Source: Basidiobolus ranarum
Taxonomy: Eukaryota > Basidiobolomycota > Basidiobolomycetes > Basidiobolales
Reading direction: 5' to 3'
Assembly (NCBI GenBank): GCA_040143965.1
Contig: JASJQH010000170.1
Coordinates: forward strand, 1-23,217
DNA: 23,217 nt
In this document: piece after piece, positions 8,903-17,975 of the stretch
Layout: every line of letters starts with the position of its first letter
Numbering within the stretch: the first letter of the stretch is position 1
Notes under the pieces: model-generated
What the model was told of the DNA's origin: nothing
Seen by the model: the letters and a program-made list of their open reading frames with translations, nothing else
The model's database searches: none
Made by a program: the position numbers and the translations under genes

Positions 8903-10841
8903 ATGATATTCCTATGGATCCCCTTTTCTAGTAGAAAAATCTCCCCCCTATTTGTACTCTATTTGAATTTTCTTTTCTTTATGAAAATTCATGCTCAATC
9001 CGTCTCATGTAATCCAAGATGTGGTCCCTCCTTCACTCATTGGAGATCTACTTGCATTAAACTAAGTGGGTAATTCCTTTTTGAATGCAGTTCCATTTAC
9101 TTGTGCTAATCATATCTTGCAAATACAGGCCATTGGAGAAATCTAAAATCTAGGCTTAGAGACTACAAATACAATAAGCTCAATTGTGAAACATCCATCC
9201 ATGCAACGCATAGAGTGTATACACCACATACACCACGTACATCCCATATACCGCATACATCTTTCGTCCACAGTAAAACTGGGTCCACCATATATCCTAC
9301 AAAATCATCTAATGTCTTTTACCATCCTTCCGCCACTACGAAGACTGCATATTCAGCGAAATCCAATCGAATTGAAAGACTAAAAGAGAAACATAGTAAC
9401 TCTTCATCCATTTCTAATCTCTTACCTAACCCTGTGCGTGTACCAAAAAAATCCAAAGTAAAGCCCAAATCAACGTCTACTGTCACTGAAACATCAACTA
9501 TATACTCCGTTACAAGTACGAAATCTACTTCCTATTACGAAACCAGTTCCACCAGTATTTCTTCCAAATTAAGGAGTACTAGTCCCTCTGAGGATTTGAC
9601 TTCGACTAGTAGTGTCCAGTACCCATTGTCCACTTTTTCATCATTCTCCTCTAAGAATATAGCCACCTCAACCTTCCAAACTTCTTCACTTCCTTCAAGT
9701 CCTCCAGTTGAGAGACCAGAGGGTGCTTCAAATACAAACTACGTTAGTGGGAGTGCCCCAACAAATGCTGTTCAATCCAACAGTGACGATACTCGTACAG
9801 TTCCCCATAATGTGGTAGTAGCTACTGTGACTGGGAGTGTATTCGGTGTGGTAGCAGTGTGTATTGGGTTATTCACACTCTATCGTCAAAAACGTAAACG
9901 TCGATTAACCACGGAGATAAATGATCGTGAAATGGACTCCAAAAAGGAAGAAGAAAACGAGGAGATTTCTGGTGTTTCGCAGATGGATCCTTTAATAAGT
10001 GGATCTATTCCAATCCTGACTCCTTTATCAGATTCATCTTACCAGAAAAAGAATAGGAAATCATTCAATCATCAGTCTATTCGCGCTTCTGCCCATTCTA
10101 TGGTAATATAAAATCCACCATATTATTTAATGCTTGTCGAGTATTTCTAACCATTATTTATCATCTATATAGTCTGCTCCTGATCGAGATCCGCGTAGTT
10201 TGAGTTTGAATTCATTTGATGATACACTGGCCAAATTTCCACAGCCAGCTGACATTACTAGTTGGAATTTTTACACTATCCCAACCCTTCGGACATCTTC
10301 GGAAGCGGCTGAGAATGTACCCCATGGCAGTGGTGAGGCTACAACCAGAAATACTGTCGTAGAGATGATGGCCAACGAGCTTCCAGTCATGGTTCCTGTT
10401 ATGAAAAAGGCGTTGCTAGTCGATATCCAAGACTTAAAAAGAGAGAGGAGTCTTCGACGTGCTGATTCAAATCGGGTTCACCGCTCCACCTTGAACGGTG
10501 TTACTCGTCGATATTCCTCTACACTTCAAATTGATCTCCATAACACTCAACTTCAACGATCAAAATCCGACCGTGTGGTGGGTCAGCGTTGGCGGAATAG
10601 TACCAAGAGAGGAGATACGAGGTTATATTTCGAAGCTAGTCACGAGTTGCTTCCACCTTTTACGTCATTAGCTACTAACGTTTCCCACACTCAAACTGGA
10701 AATCTGATGACAGACAAACGTGAGAATTCCCACCATAGAATATCAACTCTTGAGAGTCCTGAAACTTCACAGAAACGATACAGCACTCTCGGTCAAAATT
10801 GTGAGCTGCCTGAATTCGGTCCAATAGAGCGAAACAAGTAG
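8903..10841 (+). CDS. Ser/Thr-rich single-pass membrane protein, cell-wall-sensor-like
   Basis: Three exons (8903-9065, 9129-10102, 10173-10841) join in phases 1 and 0 to give 601 aa. Donors are GTGGGT and GTAATA. Residues 14-27 are strongly hydrophobic and end near HAQ, as in a signal peptide; Met27 is an alternative start. A short region with cysteines at 36, 40, 51 and about 73 follows. Next come roughly 200 residues very rich in Ser and Thr, likely O-glycosylated, then one membrane segment (about 283-306, VVVATVTGSVFGVVAVCIGL) and a strong basic stop-transfer RQKRKRRR-like patch. The last 290 or so residues are a polar cytoplasmic tail with several basic-Ser sites. This order matches fungal Wsc/Mid2-type wall-stress sensors, but no WSC domain is present. 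The tail has no recognised domain. The function as a sensor or adhesin is inferred from architecture only. Confidence 0.82.
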
Positions 10842-11440
10842 AACTAGTAATGAAATAGGCGAAAAGTAGCTAGAATGTACAGCGGCTAGCTCATCGATAT
10901 AATTCTGTTATACTGTCATCTCAGCGATTATTGAATATACATCTTAGTCTTTATTGAATTCGTGTTCAAATGTTGTCAACCCAATTACCAACCTGTTAGT
11001 AAAATTCTTACAATTAGATCTCTTCGCATCATTTTGACTCATCTTTAGCTAACCATCCATTTACCACACTAATAAAATCATGTCAACGTGTGAAGGGTGC
11101 ATAATTCAAAATAACTATTTATCTAACGAAATATACCAAATTCAGTAAATAATTAACTACACCCTTCATGTGTGGAAATTGCTAGATATATCACTTAGTG
11201 ATTTTGATGCTTGCATTAACAAGTACCAGAAGAAGCTTTTACAACAAAGGTATTTATTCACTTTGAATATTCTTTGGAGATTACTTTCTTATAAAAATAT
11301 GAAAACTATCATTTATTAGTCTGAAAAGGTTTAGTCACTTTCTTTAATACTAAACTATTTCCACTTAAAAAAGGCACTTTTCTAATTCGTAAGTTTCAAA
11401 AGTGCTCATTTTCTCAAATTCTTTCCAACTCAAAGAAGAG
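10842..11440. other. Intergenic, hairpin-rich stretch before the esterase
   Basis: No gene is seen. The stretch contains an imperfect long inverted repeat (about 11083-11176) and two short inverted repeats, GTTTAGT/ACTAAAC (11329-11335 and 11349-11355) and GCACTTTT/AAAAGTGC (11374-11381 and 11398-11405). The frame of the esterase is open back to 11325 but offers no start codon. Confidence 0.55.
11083..11176. repeat. Imperfect inverted repeat, MITE-like
   Basis: TGAAGGGTG at 11091-11099 pairs exactly with CACCCTTCA at 11160-11168. The inner sequences (CATAATT with AATTAACTA, and AACTATTTATC with AGTAAATAATTA) continue the pairing imperfectly, so most of this 94-base stretch can fold on itself. 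The size and AT-rich centre resemble a very small non-autonomous DNA transposon, but no target duplication was established and no second copy is in the window. Confidence 0.4.
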
Positions 11441-12297
11441 AAGTAGTGTTCGTGTTGGTAAACTTACTCGTACTTTCTTATATCACGAGCCTACCAACCT
11501 TTCCCCAAATGCTCCCTTGTTGATCGTTTTACATGGCTCGACTCAAGACTCTGATGCCATAAGACTAACTACAGGTTACGAATTTGAAAGATTGTCAGAG
11601 CTTCATAAGTTTGTTGTTGTATACCCAGACGGATATCAAGGTAACTGGAATGACGCAAGGAGAGGGGCCACTTTTCCTGCTCGTAAAATGAATATTGATG
11701 ATATCGGCTTCGTTCAAGGCCTTATTAGTAACTTTTCAGCTCCCATGAAACCAGTTCTGATCGTGTATTTGTTACCGGTTACTCTAATGGTGGTCATATG
11801 GCGTACCGACTTGCACTTGAAACTCCACACTTGATTAAGGGCATTGCTGTTGTTTGTGCTAATTTACCGACAGAAGAGAATCTAGATATCACACCCAAAA
11901 ATATACCTCTCCCAGTGTTAATGGTGAATGGAACACACGACGTTATCAATCCATATCACGGTGGCGATGTTTCCTGGGGAGAACTAACCTCCCGTGGGCC
12001 AGTACGTTCAGCTTCAGACAGTCTATCCTATTTCGCGCGATTGAACGGACACACCGATCTCCGATAATTACTAGGTTTCCACATAAGAAATCCTCTGGTA
12101 TAACTTCAGTTACACTTTCAAATCACTCAGGACCAGGAAAGTGCGAAGTATCACTTTATACAGTTCTTGAAGGAGGACATCTATTCCCTCAACCATACTA
12201 TCGTGGAATGAAAGTTCTGGGGAATAACACGCATGATATCAATGCTCCAGAGGAGATATGGGCCTTCTTTTCTAGGATTAAAATAGACCCTATGTGA
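11440..12297 (+). pseudogene. PHB-depolymerase/LpqC-type esterase, frameshifted
   Basis: Three consecutive frames encode parts of one alpha/beta hydrolase. The first has the strand and oxyanion region LLIVLHGSTQDSDA, then VVYPDGYQGNWND and IDDIGFVQGLI. The second has the nucleophile elbow VTGYSNGGHMAYRLA (Ser of G-Y-S-N-G) and VLMVNGTHDVINPYHGG with the likely catalytic Asp. The third has YTVLEGGHLFP with the likely catalytic His and runs to a stop at 12297. The frame changes near 11755 and again near 12050. The family alignment leaves no room for introns there, so I read these as small indels in a host gene or as sequence errors. No start codon or signal peptide could be attached. Intact relatives are secreted esterases (feruloyl-esterase or polyester hydrolase type), common in bacteria and fungi. 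Confidence 0.75.
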
Positions 12298-12743
12298 AAT
12301 AAATGCCTCTTGTTGGAAGGGTTTTATGGAAATCAAATTAATTTATGTGATGCCCTAGTTCATGTTGATGAATACTATATATATTTAGAACTAGTTGATT
12401 ATCGGGACTTGCCATATGAAACCACACTTGTTCCGTAAGCAAGAGGATCTGACATCTGCTCGTAGATCCCTTACGTGTGATTGATGGCAGTTGCTTGCAG
12501 AGGATAATTAAGATGGATCAGTTACAGAACAGAAACCATTGCGGCAGCTAATGTTGTGTACCAACTGTCTCCTGAAATTTCACTTTGCTACAAAGTGTCA
12601 TGGGTGCATCAGTTAGGGGGATTTGAGAGTATAAATGGAGATCCGGATATGATGGAAGAGTAAGCGTAGTTTGAAAACTCCTCTTCCTCATCCTCATCCT
12701 CACCCACACTCATCCGCACCGAAGCACCACTACCATTTTCATA
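12298..12743. other. Intergenic region with promoter of the small secreted protein
   Basis: No gene is seen. The right end holds a TATA box (12630-12636) and a pyrimidine-rich leader with CTCATC repeats at about 12679-12720. Confidence 0.6.
12630..12636 (+). promoter_or_regulatory. TATA box of the GNxWQ-repeat protein gene
   Basis: TATAAAT lies 108 bases before the start codon at 12744, within the context GAGTATAAATGG. A C/T-rich leader made of CCTCATC-like units follows at about 12679-12720, as is common in strongly expressed fungal genes. Confidence 0.6.
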
Positions 12744-13169
12744 ATGAGATTGATCAATAAATTGGTTGTCGCCACTTTGGTTGCTGGGTTAACTGGGACT
12801 AATGGACAGATCTTCCGACCCATCACAAAAGTTCAAGGTACTGATGGTCGTAGTAATTTGCCCGCTAACGATTTCTTCCGTGATTTCCTACCTGGTCCTA
12901 TCGCAGATCTTGTCTCCGCCCCAATCATTGGTGCCGCTTCTGTTGCTGCTAATGTCTTAAAGACCGCTGGTTGCGTTATTGGTTTCTGCGGTTTACGTAG
13001 TGGTGGAACTAAGCCAGCACCTCCACCAAAAAGAAAGAACAACAACAACGGAAATGGAGGACGTCGTATTGTTTACATGAACGGCAATGGGCAAGGCAAT
13101 CAATGGCAAGGTAATCAATGGCAGGGCAATAACTGGCAGGGCAATGAGTGGCAAGGTAATACTTGGTAG
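12744..13169 (+). CDS. Small secreted protein with C-terminal GNxWQ pentapeptide repeats
   Basis: One exon encodes 141 aa. Residues 1-21 form a clear signal peptide (MRLINKLVVATLVAGLTGTNG). The middle (about 22-90) contains a small-residue-rich helix-like stretch (PIIGAASVAANVLKTAGCV) with the only two cysteines, in the context GCVIGFCG. A proline/lysine/asparagine linker (PAPPPKRKNNNNGNGG) follows, then four full and one partial copy of GNxWQ (residues 118-141; x is Q, Q, N, E, T). The DNA repeat unit is 15 bases with small synonymous differences. I do not recognise the family. Size, secretion signal and low-complexity aromatic repeat fit a structural, adhesive or effector-like secreted protein, which is inference. 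The TATA box, the leader and an AATAAAC-like motif after the stop (13203) support a real transcription unit. Confidence 0.82.
   Translation: MRLINKLVVATLVAGLTGTNGQIFRPITKVQGTDGRSNLPANDFFRDFLPGPIADLVSAPIIGAASVAANVLKTAGCVIGFCGLRSGGTKPAPPPKRKNNNNGNGGRRIVYMNGNGQGNQWQGNQWQGNNWQGNEWQGNTW
13095..13166 (+). repeat. 15-bp tandem repeat encoding GNxWQ
   Basis: Units start at 13095, 13110, 13125, 13140 and 13155 (the last is short by one codon). Each begins GGCAAT or GGTAAT and ends TGGCAA or TGGCAG, so the units differ mainly at the third codon and at third positions. This places the array at the very C-terminus of the secreted protein. Confidence 0.9.
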
Positions 13170-13341
13170 CTTGAAATTAATGCTCGAAATTCCACTAGCA
13201 TTAAATAAACAATCCTACTAGAGCATCTTGGTTCATCTGATTTATATGCTTACTATTGTCAAACTAATGAAACTACAAACACATCCTTGTTGACTCATTA
13301 TTAGCTATAGTTCTGTCAGTGTTCGAGGCATTCAACAAGCC

Positions 13342-13350
13342 TATATAAAT
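13342..13350 (+). promoter_or_regulatory. TATA box upstream of the 47-codon frame
   Basis: TATATAAAT lies 77 bases before the ATG at 13427, a spacing similar to that seen before the 7TM-RGS gene. It is the main reason to take the short frame seriously. Confidence 0.4.
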
Positions 13351-13426
13351 GCATAAATCAAGGAATAGAAGAATCCGATTTCTCTACTAATAACGCTGAT
13401 TGCGAGGCTAGTTGTATTTCGTGAAG

Positions 13427-13570
13427 ATGGCTATCTACACAATTGATCAGAAGAAACTTCCTCCTAAATATTTCATGTGCTACTATTGGTGTTCAATTTT
13501 TCCGAAAGTACTTTCCGGAAAAATGCAATATTCTAGAGTATATTATATCGCCTGGCGCTTTTTGGCCTGA
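13427..13570 (+). CDS. Possible 47-aa protein, unrecognised
   Basis: A short frame begins MAIYTIDQKKLPPKYFMCYY and continues with several aromatic residues (WCSIF, YYIAWRF). It follows a good TATA box and has a favourable start context (GAAGATGG). There is no signal peptide. The frame overlaps a 27-base near-palindrome (13497-13523) and ends in a GC-rich tandem repeat, so it may equally be a noncoding insert that happens to be open. No family is recognised. Confidence 0.25.
   Translation: MAIYTIDQKKLPPKYFMCYYWCSIFPKVLSGKMQYSRVYYIAWRFLA
13497..13523. repeat. 27-bp near-palindrome followed by GC-rich 15-bp direct repeat
   Basis: The sequence is centred on AAAGTACTTT and flanked by TTTTTCCG and CCGGAAAAA, symmetrical but for one extra C. 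About 30 bases later GCCTGGCGCTTT and GCCTGACGCTTT occur as near-identical direct repeats (about 13550-13577). Both are GC-rich against an AT-rich background. Confidence 0.7.
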
Positions 13571-14287
13571 CGCTTTCGGGAATGATAAGACTCCTCCCTG
13601 CCCAACCCTCTCGTCGGCTGTATTAAAAAGTTGGTATTGATACTATAATTACTAGTTACAAAATGCATTTGTAACCCGATCTATAACTTCTACCACAACT
13701 CCCATTCACCATAAAAGTGAATCCTGGTATCACAAAAAAACTGAACCTTAGTCTCATGCTTACCAAATACGTATTGACTGACCTGAATTAAGGTTATGTA
13801 TCTTTGGTAAGTGCACCATCTAAGTTCTACAACCCATATAAGAGCTTCACGTGTAAATGAATGTGTGTTTGTTTTTCCATTTTTTGCTGAGCCATTTGGA
13901 GCTCACCAATTGAAAATCAATCCTACAGAATGCTGAACACAGTTCGTATTTCCTTAATAGCTTGAGATGCCTTGGTGATTGGTCCATGATGAGCTTCTAG
14001 GCTCTTTGGGAGTTTCCCAAGGTGGGTCCTGGTTTAATATTTTTTGTGTGGTATATGTTCTTCCGTTGTTGCTGTATCCAATCTAACTTTTTTAGGCACA
14101 GACATATCGGAAATACCGCTATCCTGGTTATTATAGGTATATGCATCTAAAGTGTTCCTTTTCTATAGCAATGATCTTATATTATCAATGCGTGTAACGA
14201 ATTCTTTTCGGTGGAGATAGGCCCCTTTTGTTCATATTAACAGGAAATACCTGGGAATGCTCTGAATGACGTCTCAAAGGTACTGAA

Positions 14288-14294
14288 TATAAAT
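14288..14294 (+). promoter_or_regulatory. TATA box of the 7TM-RGS receptor gene
   Basis: TATAAAT lies 92 bases before the ATG at 14380. Confidence 0.5.
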
Positions 14295-14379
14295 ACATTG
14301 GCCAACTACCCAATTTGCGTTTTACTGCCCCTCCTGAAACATTTCAATGCCTTGCTACCTCATTCAACATCACTGAATT

Positions 14380-15768
14380 ATGTTGGACGTCCCTAGTATT
14401 TTGGCCTGTACGTTTGGTCCGTTATGGCTTGTATTCTGTGCTTGCACTAACTGGGCTTTTTGGTTTCGTCGTCATAGCCCATGTATCAAATATAGATCGC
14501 CCACAGCAACATTACTGGCAGCATTGATGATTTTTCTAGTGGGCGCTTTGTACATTTTACGTTGGTCACGTCAGTATCAAATCCCATGCTTTATCAGCCT
14601 CTGGATCACTCAGTTTAGTTTCCCAGTCATCTATTGCGTTGTGATATGTCGCTCTGTAAGGTTATTATTCTTGTATCGAATAAGTGAGGCCAAATTGGTC
14701 GCCGCCCTTCATACTCGGGAGGATCACGCTATACGACTGTTCGATACATCAAAAAGCAAGAAGATGAAGCAAGTCCATTTCCCGGAGCCTTCACCTACTG
14801 ATAATATGATTTATCCATCGGACCGAATCTTCATGGATGTGCAAGATCCAAACGTCCCAGTAGAAAAAAATTGGTTTCAAAGATATCAGAAGTTGGCCGC
14901 TGTTCACTTCTTGAAGATGACAGTGGGGTGCATATTGGCCCTTCACATCATAGTACTAGTTATAATTCAGTGTTTCACCACTCGTGCATCCATCTATCCC
15001 AACATGGGATTCACTGAGTGTTTTAGTGGATGGGAATGGATACCTCACCAAGTGTTCTCGGTCATATACAACATCATAATCCTGATTTTGTTCATCGCCT
15101 ACAGAGATGTTACTGATGGGTTTCGTGTTCGATCGGAACTCATCGCGATGGGTATTATCAATAGCTTGATGGATGTTTTCTTCTTTTTCTACTACGACGA
15201 GTCTTGGGCCAATCGATTGGATCCAAATAGTTACCTTATCAACGTCGCATTCCTCTATCTCTTCACCTTCCAATACCAAATGATTATCAAACCCACCATG
15301 ATAGCTCAGATATACCAGCCTACTTCGATCGTCAATACACGTTCTTCCAAAAAGCCTCATTTAACACTCTGTATGGAATCTTTTGATTTCATACTACAGA
15401 GTTCCTATCTGATGGAGCAATTCAAGCTGTTCGCCACTAAAGATTTCTCCGTAGAGAATGTCTTGTTCTATCAGCGTTGCTTGAAATTTCGCCAAATAGC
15501 TGAAGAAGGAACTGGATCATGTATATTAGCCGAAGCATTTGATATTTACGATGTATTCATTGCATACGAATCCCACTTGATGATTAATCTGAATGGAAGA
15601 ACTCGTCAAGATATAGAGGACTTGCTCTACCAGAATTCCTACCATGTAAATATGTTTGATGAAGCAGCGGAAGAGATCAAAGACTTGTTGTTTAGAAACA
15701 CTTTCCCAAGGTTTCTACAGGGCAAACGGCATACACAATTCGACTGGGACTCCCCCACTCAAGTATAA
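14380..15768 (+). CDS. Seven-transmembrane receptor fused to an RGS domain
   Basis: One exon encodes 462 aa. Seven hydrophobic segments lie at about residues 6-28, 43-61, 68-99, 174-199, 222-241, 253-272 and 284-304, with a long cytoplasmic loop (about 100-170) between the third and fourth. A C-terminal RGS domain (about 333-447) starts SFDFILQSSYLMEQFKLFA and contains FSVENVLFYQRCLKF and the final helix pair ending DLLFRNTFPRFL. RGS domains speed GTP hydrolysis by G-protein alpha subunits. Fused to a 7TM region they form a membrane-bound brake on G-protein signalling, as known for plant AtRGS1 and for 7TM-RGS proteins of zygomycete fungi. The short N-terminus and CIKYRSP-type first loop fit the fungal group. 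The Met at 14380 precedes the first membrane segment by five residues; a longer overlapping frame (14315) is in another frame and is rejected. Confidence 0.9.
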   Translation: MLDVPSILACTFGPLWLVFCACTNWAFWFRRHSPCIKYRSPTATLLAALMIFLVGALYILRWSRQYQIPCFISLWITQFSFPVIYCVVICRSVRLLFLYRISEAKLVAALHTREDHAIRLFDTSKSKKMKQVHFPEPSPTDNMIYPSDRIFMDVQDPNVPVEKNWFQRYQKLAAVHFLKMTVGCILALHIIVLVIIQCFTTRASIYPNMGFTECFSGWEWIPHQVFSVIYNIIILILFIAYRDVTDGFRVRSELIAMGIINSLMDVFFFFYYDESWANRLDPNSYLINVAFLYLFTFQYQMIIKPTMIAQIYQPTSIVNTRSSKKPHLTLCMESFDFILQSSYLMEQFKLFATKDFSVENVLFYQRCLKFRQIAEEGTGSCILAEAFDIYDVFIAYESHLMINLNGRTRQDIEDLLYQNSYHVNMFDEAAEEIKDLLFRNTFPRFLQGKRHTQFDWDSPTQV

Positions 15769-16133
15769 CTTGGGTGATGCTTGATTGCTTATTTTTCACT
15801 GTATATATATTTTCTCTACCTATAATCTAATATAATCTTAGTGTATTCTTGCTGCCAGTCTTCATGTTAACTTTTACCTGATAAATTATCCACTTGTTAT
15901 TCAACAAAAAATTCCATGTAGTATTATTGGTGCCTATAAAGCCGTGGATCGTTGATGAAGAAAGCCCTAATGATATCGGCATTATGATAGATCCGGTGTT
16001 TCCTATATATGGTAGATACAGTCTAAAATAGTAGATATAACCAAATGAGCGCCTAACATGTTTGAAACTGGATAATTGAATCCATATAATGAGGGATTTC
16101 CTATGTCTAGTATATTCTTATATATATTGTTAT
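15769..16133. other. Convergent intergenic region
   Basis: AT-rich stretch between the 3' ends of the receptor gene (plus) and paralog 1 (minus). It contains TATATATAT-like runs (about 15802 and 16121) but no gene. Confidence 0.65.
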
Positions 16134-16553
16134 TCATCCGTACTTGTTGAAATTAAAGTCAACCCAAGTATCTATTAAAACATCATCATAGAGATGATAA
16201 GGATTCGCGACTAAATCCGAGGTAAGACTATTGATATGGCTATTGTCATTTAGTTCTTTAAGTAATAGGTGCGTATTTATCCTTTGTAAGTGGAACTCGA
16301 CCTCCGAGATCCCAAATGGATTTGCAAAGGACAGCTTGTCGGGTTGCAACAAAGATTTCAATGTAGGCGCTATATGACGTATTATAATCGAGGCATCAGC
16401 ATAGAAAAGTCGTATAAGTTCTATCCGGGGCTCCTTGCTTAGTGATGGTGGATGAGAACTGCAGAGTGAACTTACTAACATTATCTTCTGAAGTGCTTTC
16501 TCGGTAGTGGAGTTCCATTCCATTAGACTTCCATCATTCTTCAATACAAGCTC
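16134..16553 (-). pseudogene. In-frame continuation of paralog 1 beyond a TGA stop
   Basis: This stretch continues paralog 1 in the same frame directly after the TGA at 16554-16556. It encodes about 139 codons that still align with the C-termini of paralogs 2 and 3: DGSLMEWNSTTEKALQK against GGLVEWNSETEKALQK, and ELIRLFYADAS against ALIRRFYADVS. It ends about 35 residues later than those paralogs. No start codon suits separate translation. It is a recently cut-off tail, or it is reached by read-through or in an allele without the stop. Confidence 0.7.
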
Positions 16554-17975
16554 TCATTGTATTAGCTTCTGAATATACCGCAGGCTGAATTTGTTTTGTA
16601 GGCGACTCATAGGTCTTGTCTGAATGATGCCTAGCTCCAAGATATACTCGATCATCTCTTCATTGTTACTTTGGTGTATGTCTAGGCCACGGAGATTCAT
16701 CATATCGGTTTCTTGCAAGTAAGGCCTTAGTTTTTTCAGTAGTCTCAAGAATCCATTATGAATTGCATATACAGCATATTTCTTCACTTGCCTAGTATCT
16801 GAGGTGATGCTGGCAAGATCCACCAAGAATAACAAGACCTCTTCAGATTTGACTCGTCGAAAAGTAGTATTTGTCATTCTTGATATCAGACAACCACCTC
16901 CCGTCATGAAGACTTTAAGTACCAGTTGATGAGCTTCGGGATTCTTATACGTAGTAAATCGAGAATCTAAGTTTTGGATACAGCCGCCGAACAATGCATT
17001 GGAAATACAATCTCGTTTGTAAGCATACTTGTGTAAAATCTTGGCTACAGCTAAACTTTCAATACTAGCAAACATATCATACTCTACGGGTACATTGTAT
17101 GGCTCTTTAAAGAGCTCCTCCAGAGTACCAACATATCCCAGTGTGGCACATGCTTTAGCTACATACGTCAAAACATGATCTTCATTGGAATAAGAAACAA
17201 TCAGCCACTGAAATGTTTCTTCTTTCACCGAGTGTATTTGTATTTTGGACAGAGACTTCGACAGCAATCTTTTACCATTCTGACTGCTGAGGCACTGTGT
17301 GGCCCGACTTATACTACCATTCTCCAGATAAGCCAGAAGGAGGGTTTCTCTACCGATCGGTGGGCATATCTTTTTATTCTTCAGGTACCAACTACACACA
17401 TCGGTTGAATTGGACATTCCATTGATAATACAATGATATATGTGTGGGTATGAATAATTACCTGACGAAGGACTAAAGTTTTTGTTTCTTTCGTATAAGT
17501 ATTCGAATAGTGCCATTTTCCCTTCCTGTATACAGAGAAGTTTCGCAAATTCATCAAATTCTGTGTAGTCATCTCCAATGAGCGAGACTATGTAGATTAA
17601 GGTAAACAGGTCACCGTTACTAACTGCACTTACAAGTGAGTATTCTTTCGGAAAAATGTAGGTTGTGAGGAGCCATCGGATTAGTGGTTTATGGCGTTTT
17701 TTGATGGCATCTTCTAATACAAATCCTGCACCATCGTTTTTGGTTATCAAAGTTCGAAGGCGGTGGTTAGACTTATGGGAAAAGTCAAAGTATAAACCAA
17801 CATCTCCCACGAAGAAAAGGATATTTTCTTGTATTTCCAGTGAAAGTGACGTTACTACTGCTTTCACAAAGTCTAGAACATTCCCTATAATTTCTTCTTT
17901 AATCTTAGGGTTAGGTCTTCCTAAATGGATTAAGAGAGGAAGGCTGGGTTGGAGATGTAAATCCCTCGTAGCCAT
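16554..17975 (-). CDS. F-box-like/ankyrin-like protein, paralog 1 (473 aa, shortened)
   Basis: The frame starts MATRDLHLQPSLPLLIHLGR. At about residues 38-75 a segment beginning SLEIQENILFFVGDV and ending in a basic SNHRLRTLI resembles an F-box. The rest is a run of paired helices with degenerate ankyrin character, such as AVSNGDLFTLIYIVSLIG, AKACATLGYVGTLEELF and AIHNGFLRLLKKLRPYL. The block LFKEPYNVPVEYDMFASIE is nearly identical in all three paralogs. The frame ends at TGA after LIQ where both paralogs have Arg (QRGL, QREL), so the protein lacks the last 140 or so residues. If the F-box reading is right, the protein could act as a substrate adaptor for ubiquitin ligases, with the repeats binding the target. 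That is inference; the family is not recognised by name. Confidence 0.75.
   Translation of the reverse strand: MATRDLHLQPSLPLLIHLGRPNPKIKEEIIGNVLDFVKAVVTSLSLEIQENILFFVGDVGLYFDFSHKSNHRLRTLITKNDGAGFVLEDAIKKRHKPLIRWLLTTYIFPKEYSLVSAVSNGDLFTLIYIVSLIGDDYTEFDEFAKLLCIQEGKMALFEYLYERNKNFSPSSGNYSYPHIYHCIINGMSNSTDVCSWYLKNKKICPPIGRETLLLAYLENGSISRATQCLSSQNGKRLLSKSLSKIQIHSVKEETFQWLIVSYSNEDHVLTYVAKACATLGYVGTLEELFKEPYNVPVEYDMFASIESLAVAKILHKYAYKRDCISNALFGGCIQNLDSRFTTYKNPEAHQLVLKVFMTGGGCLISRMTNTTFRRVKSEEVLLFLVDLASITSDTRQVKKYAVYAIHNGFLRLLKKLRPYLQETDMMNLRGLDIHQSNNEEMIEYILELGIIQTRPMSRLQNKFSLRYIQKLIQ

Larger units (their letters stand above)
13170..14379. other. Long intergenic region containing a possible small gene
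   Basis: Apart from the small frame at 13427-13570 and its TATA box, no coding potential was recognised. The right end carries the TATA box of the 7TM-RGS gene. Confidence 0.5.

Noticed and set aside
14956-15360. 134-codon minus-strand frame opposite the 7TM-RGS gene
   Set aside because: It is antisense to well-conserved membrane and linker coding sequence and has no features of its own.
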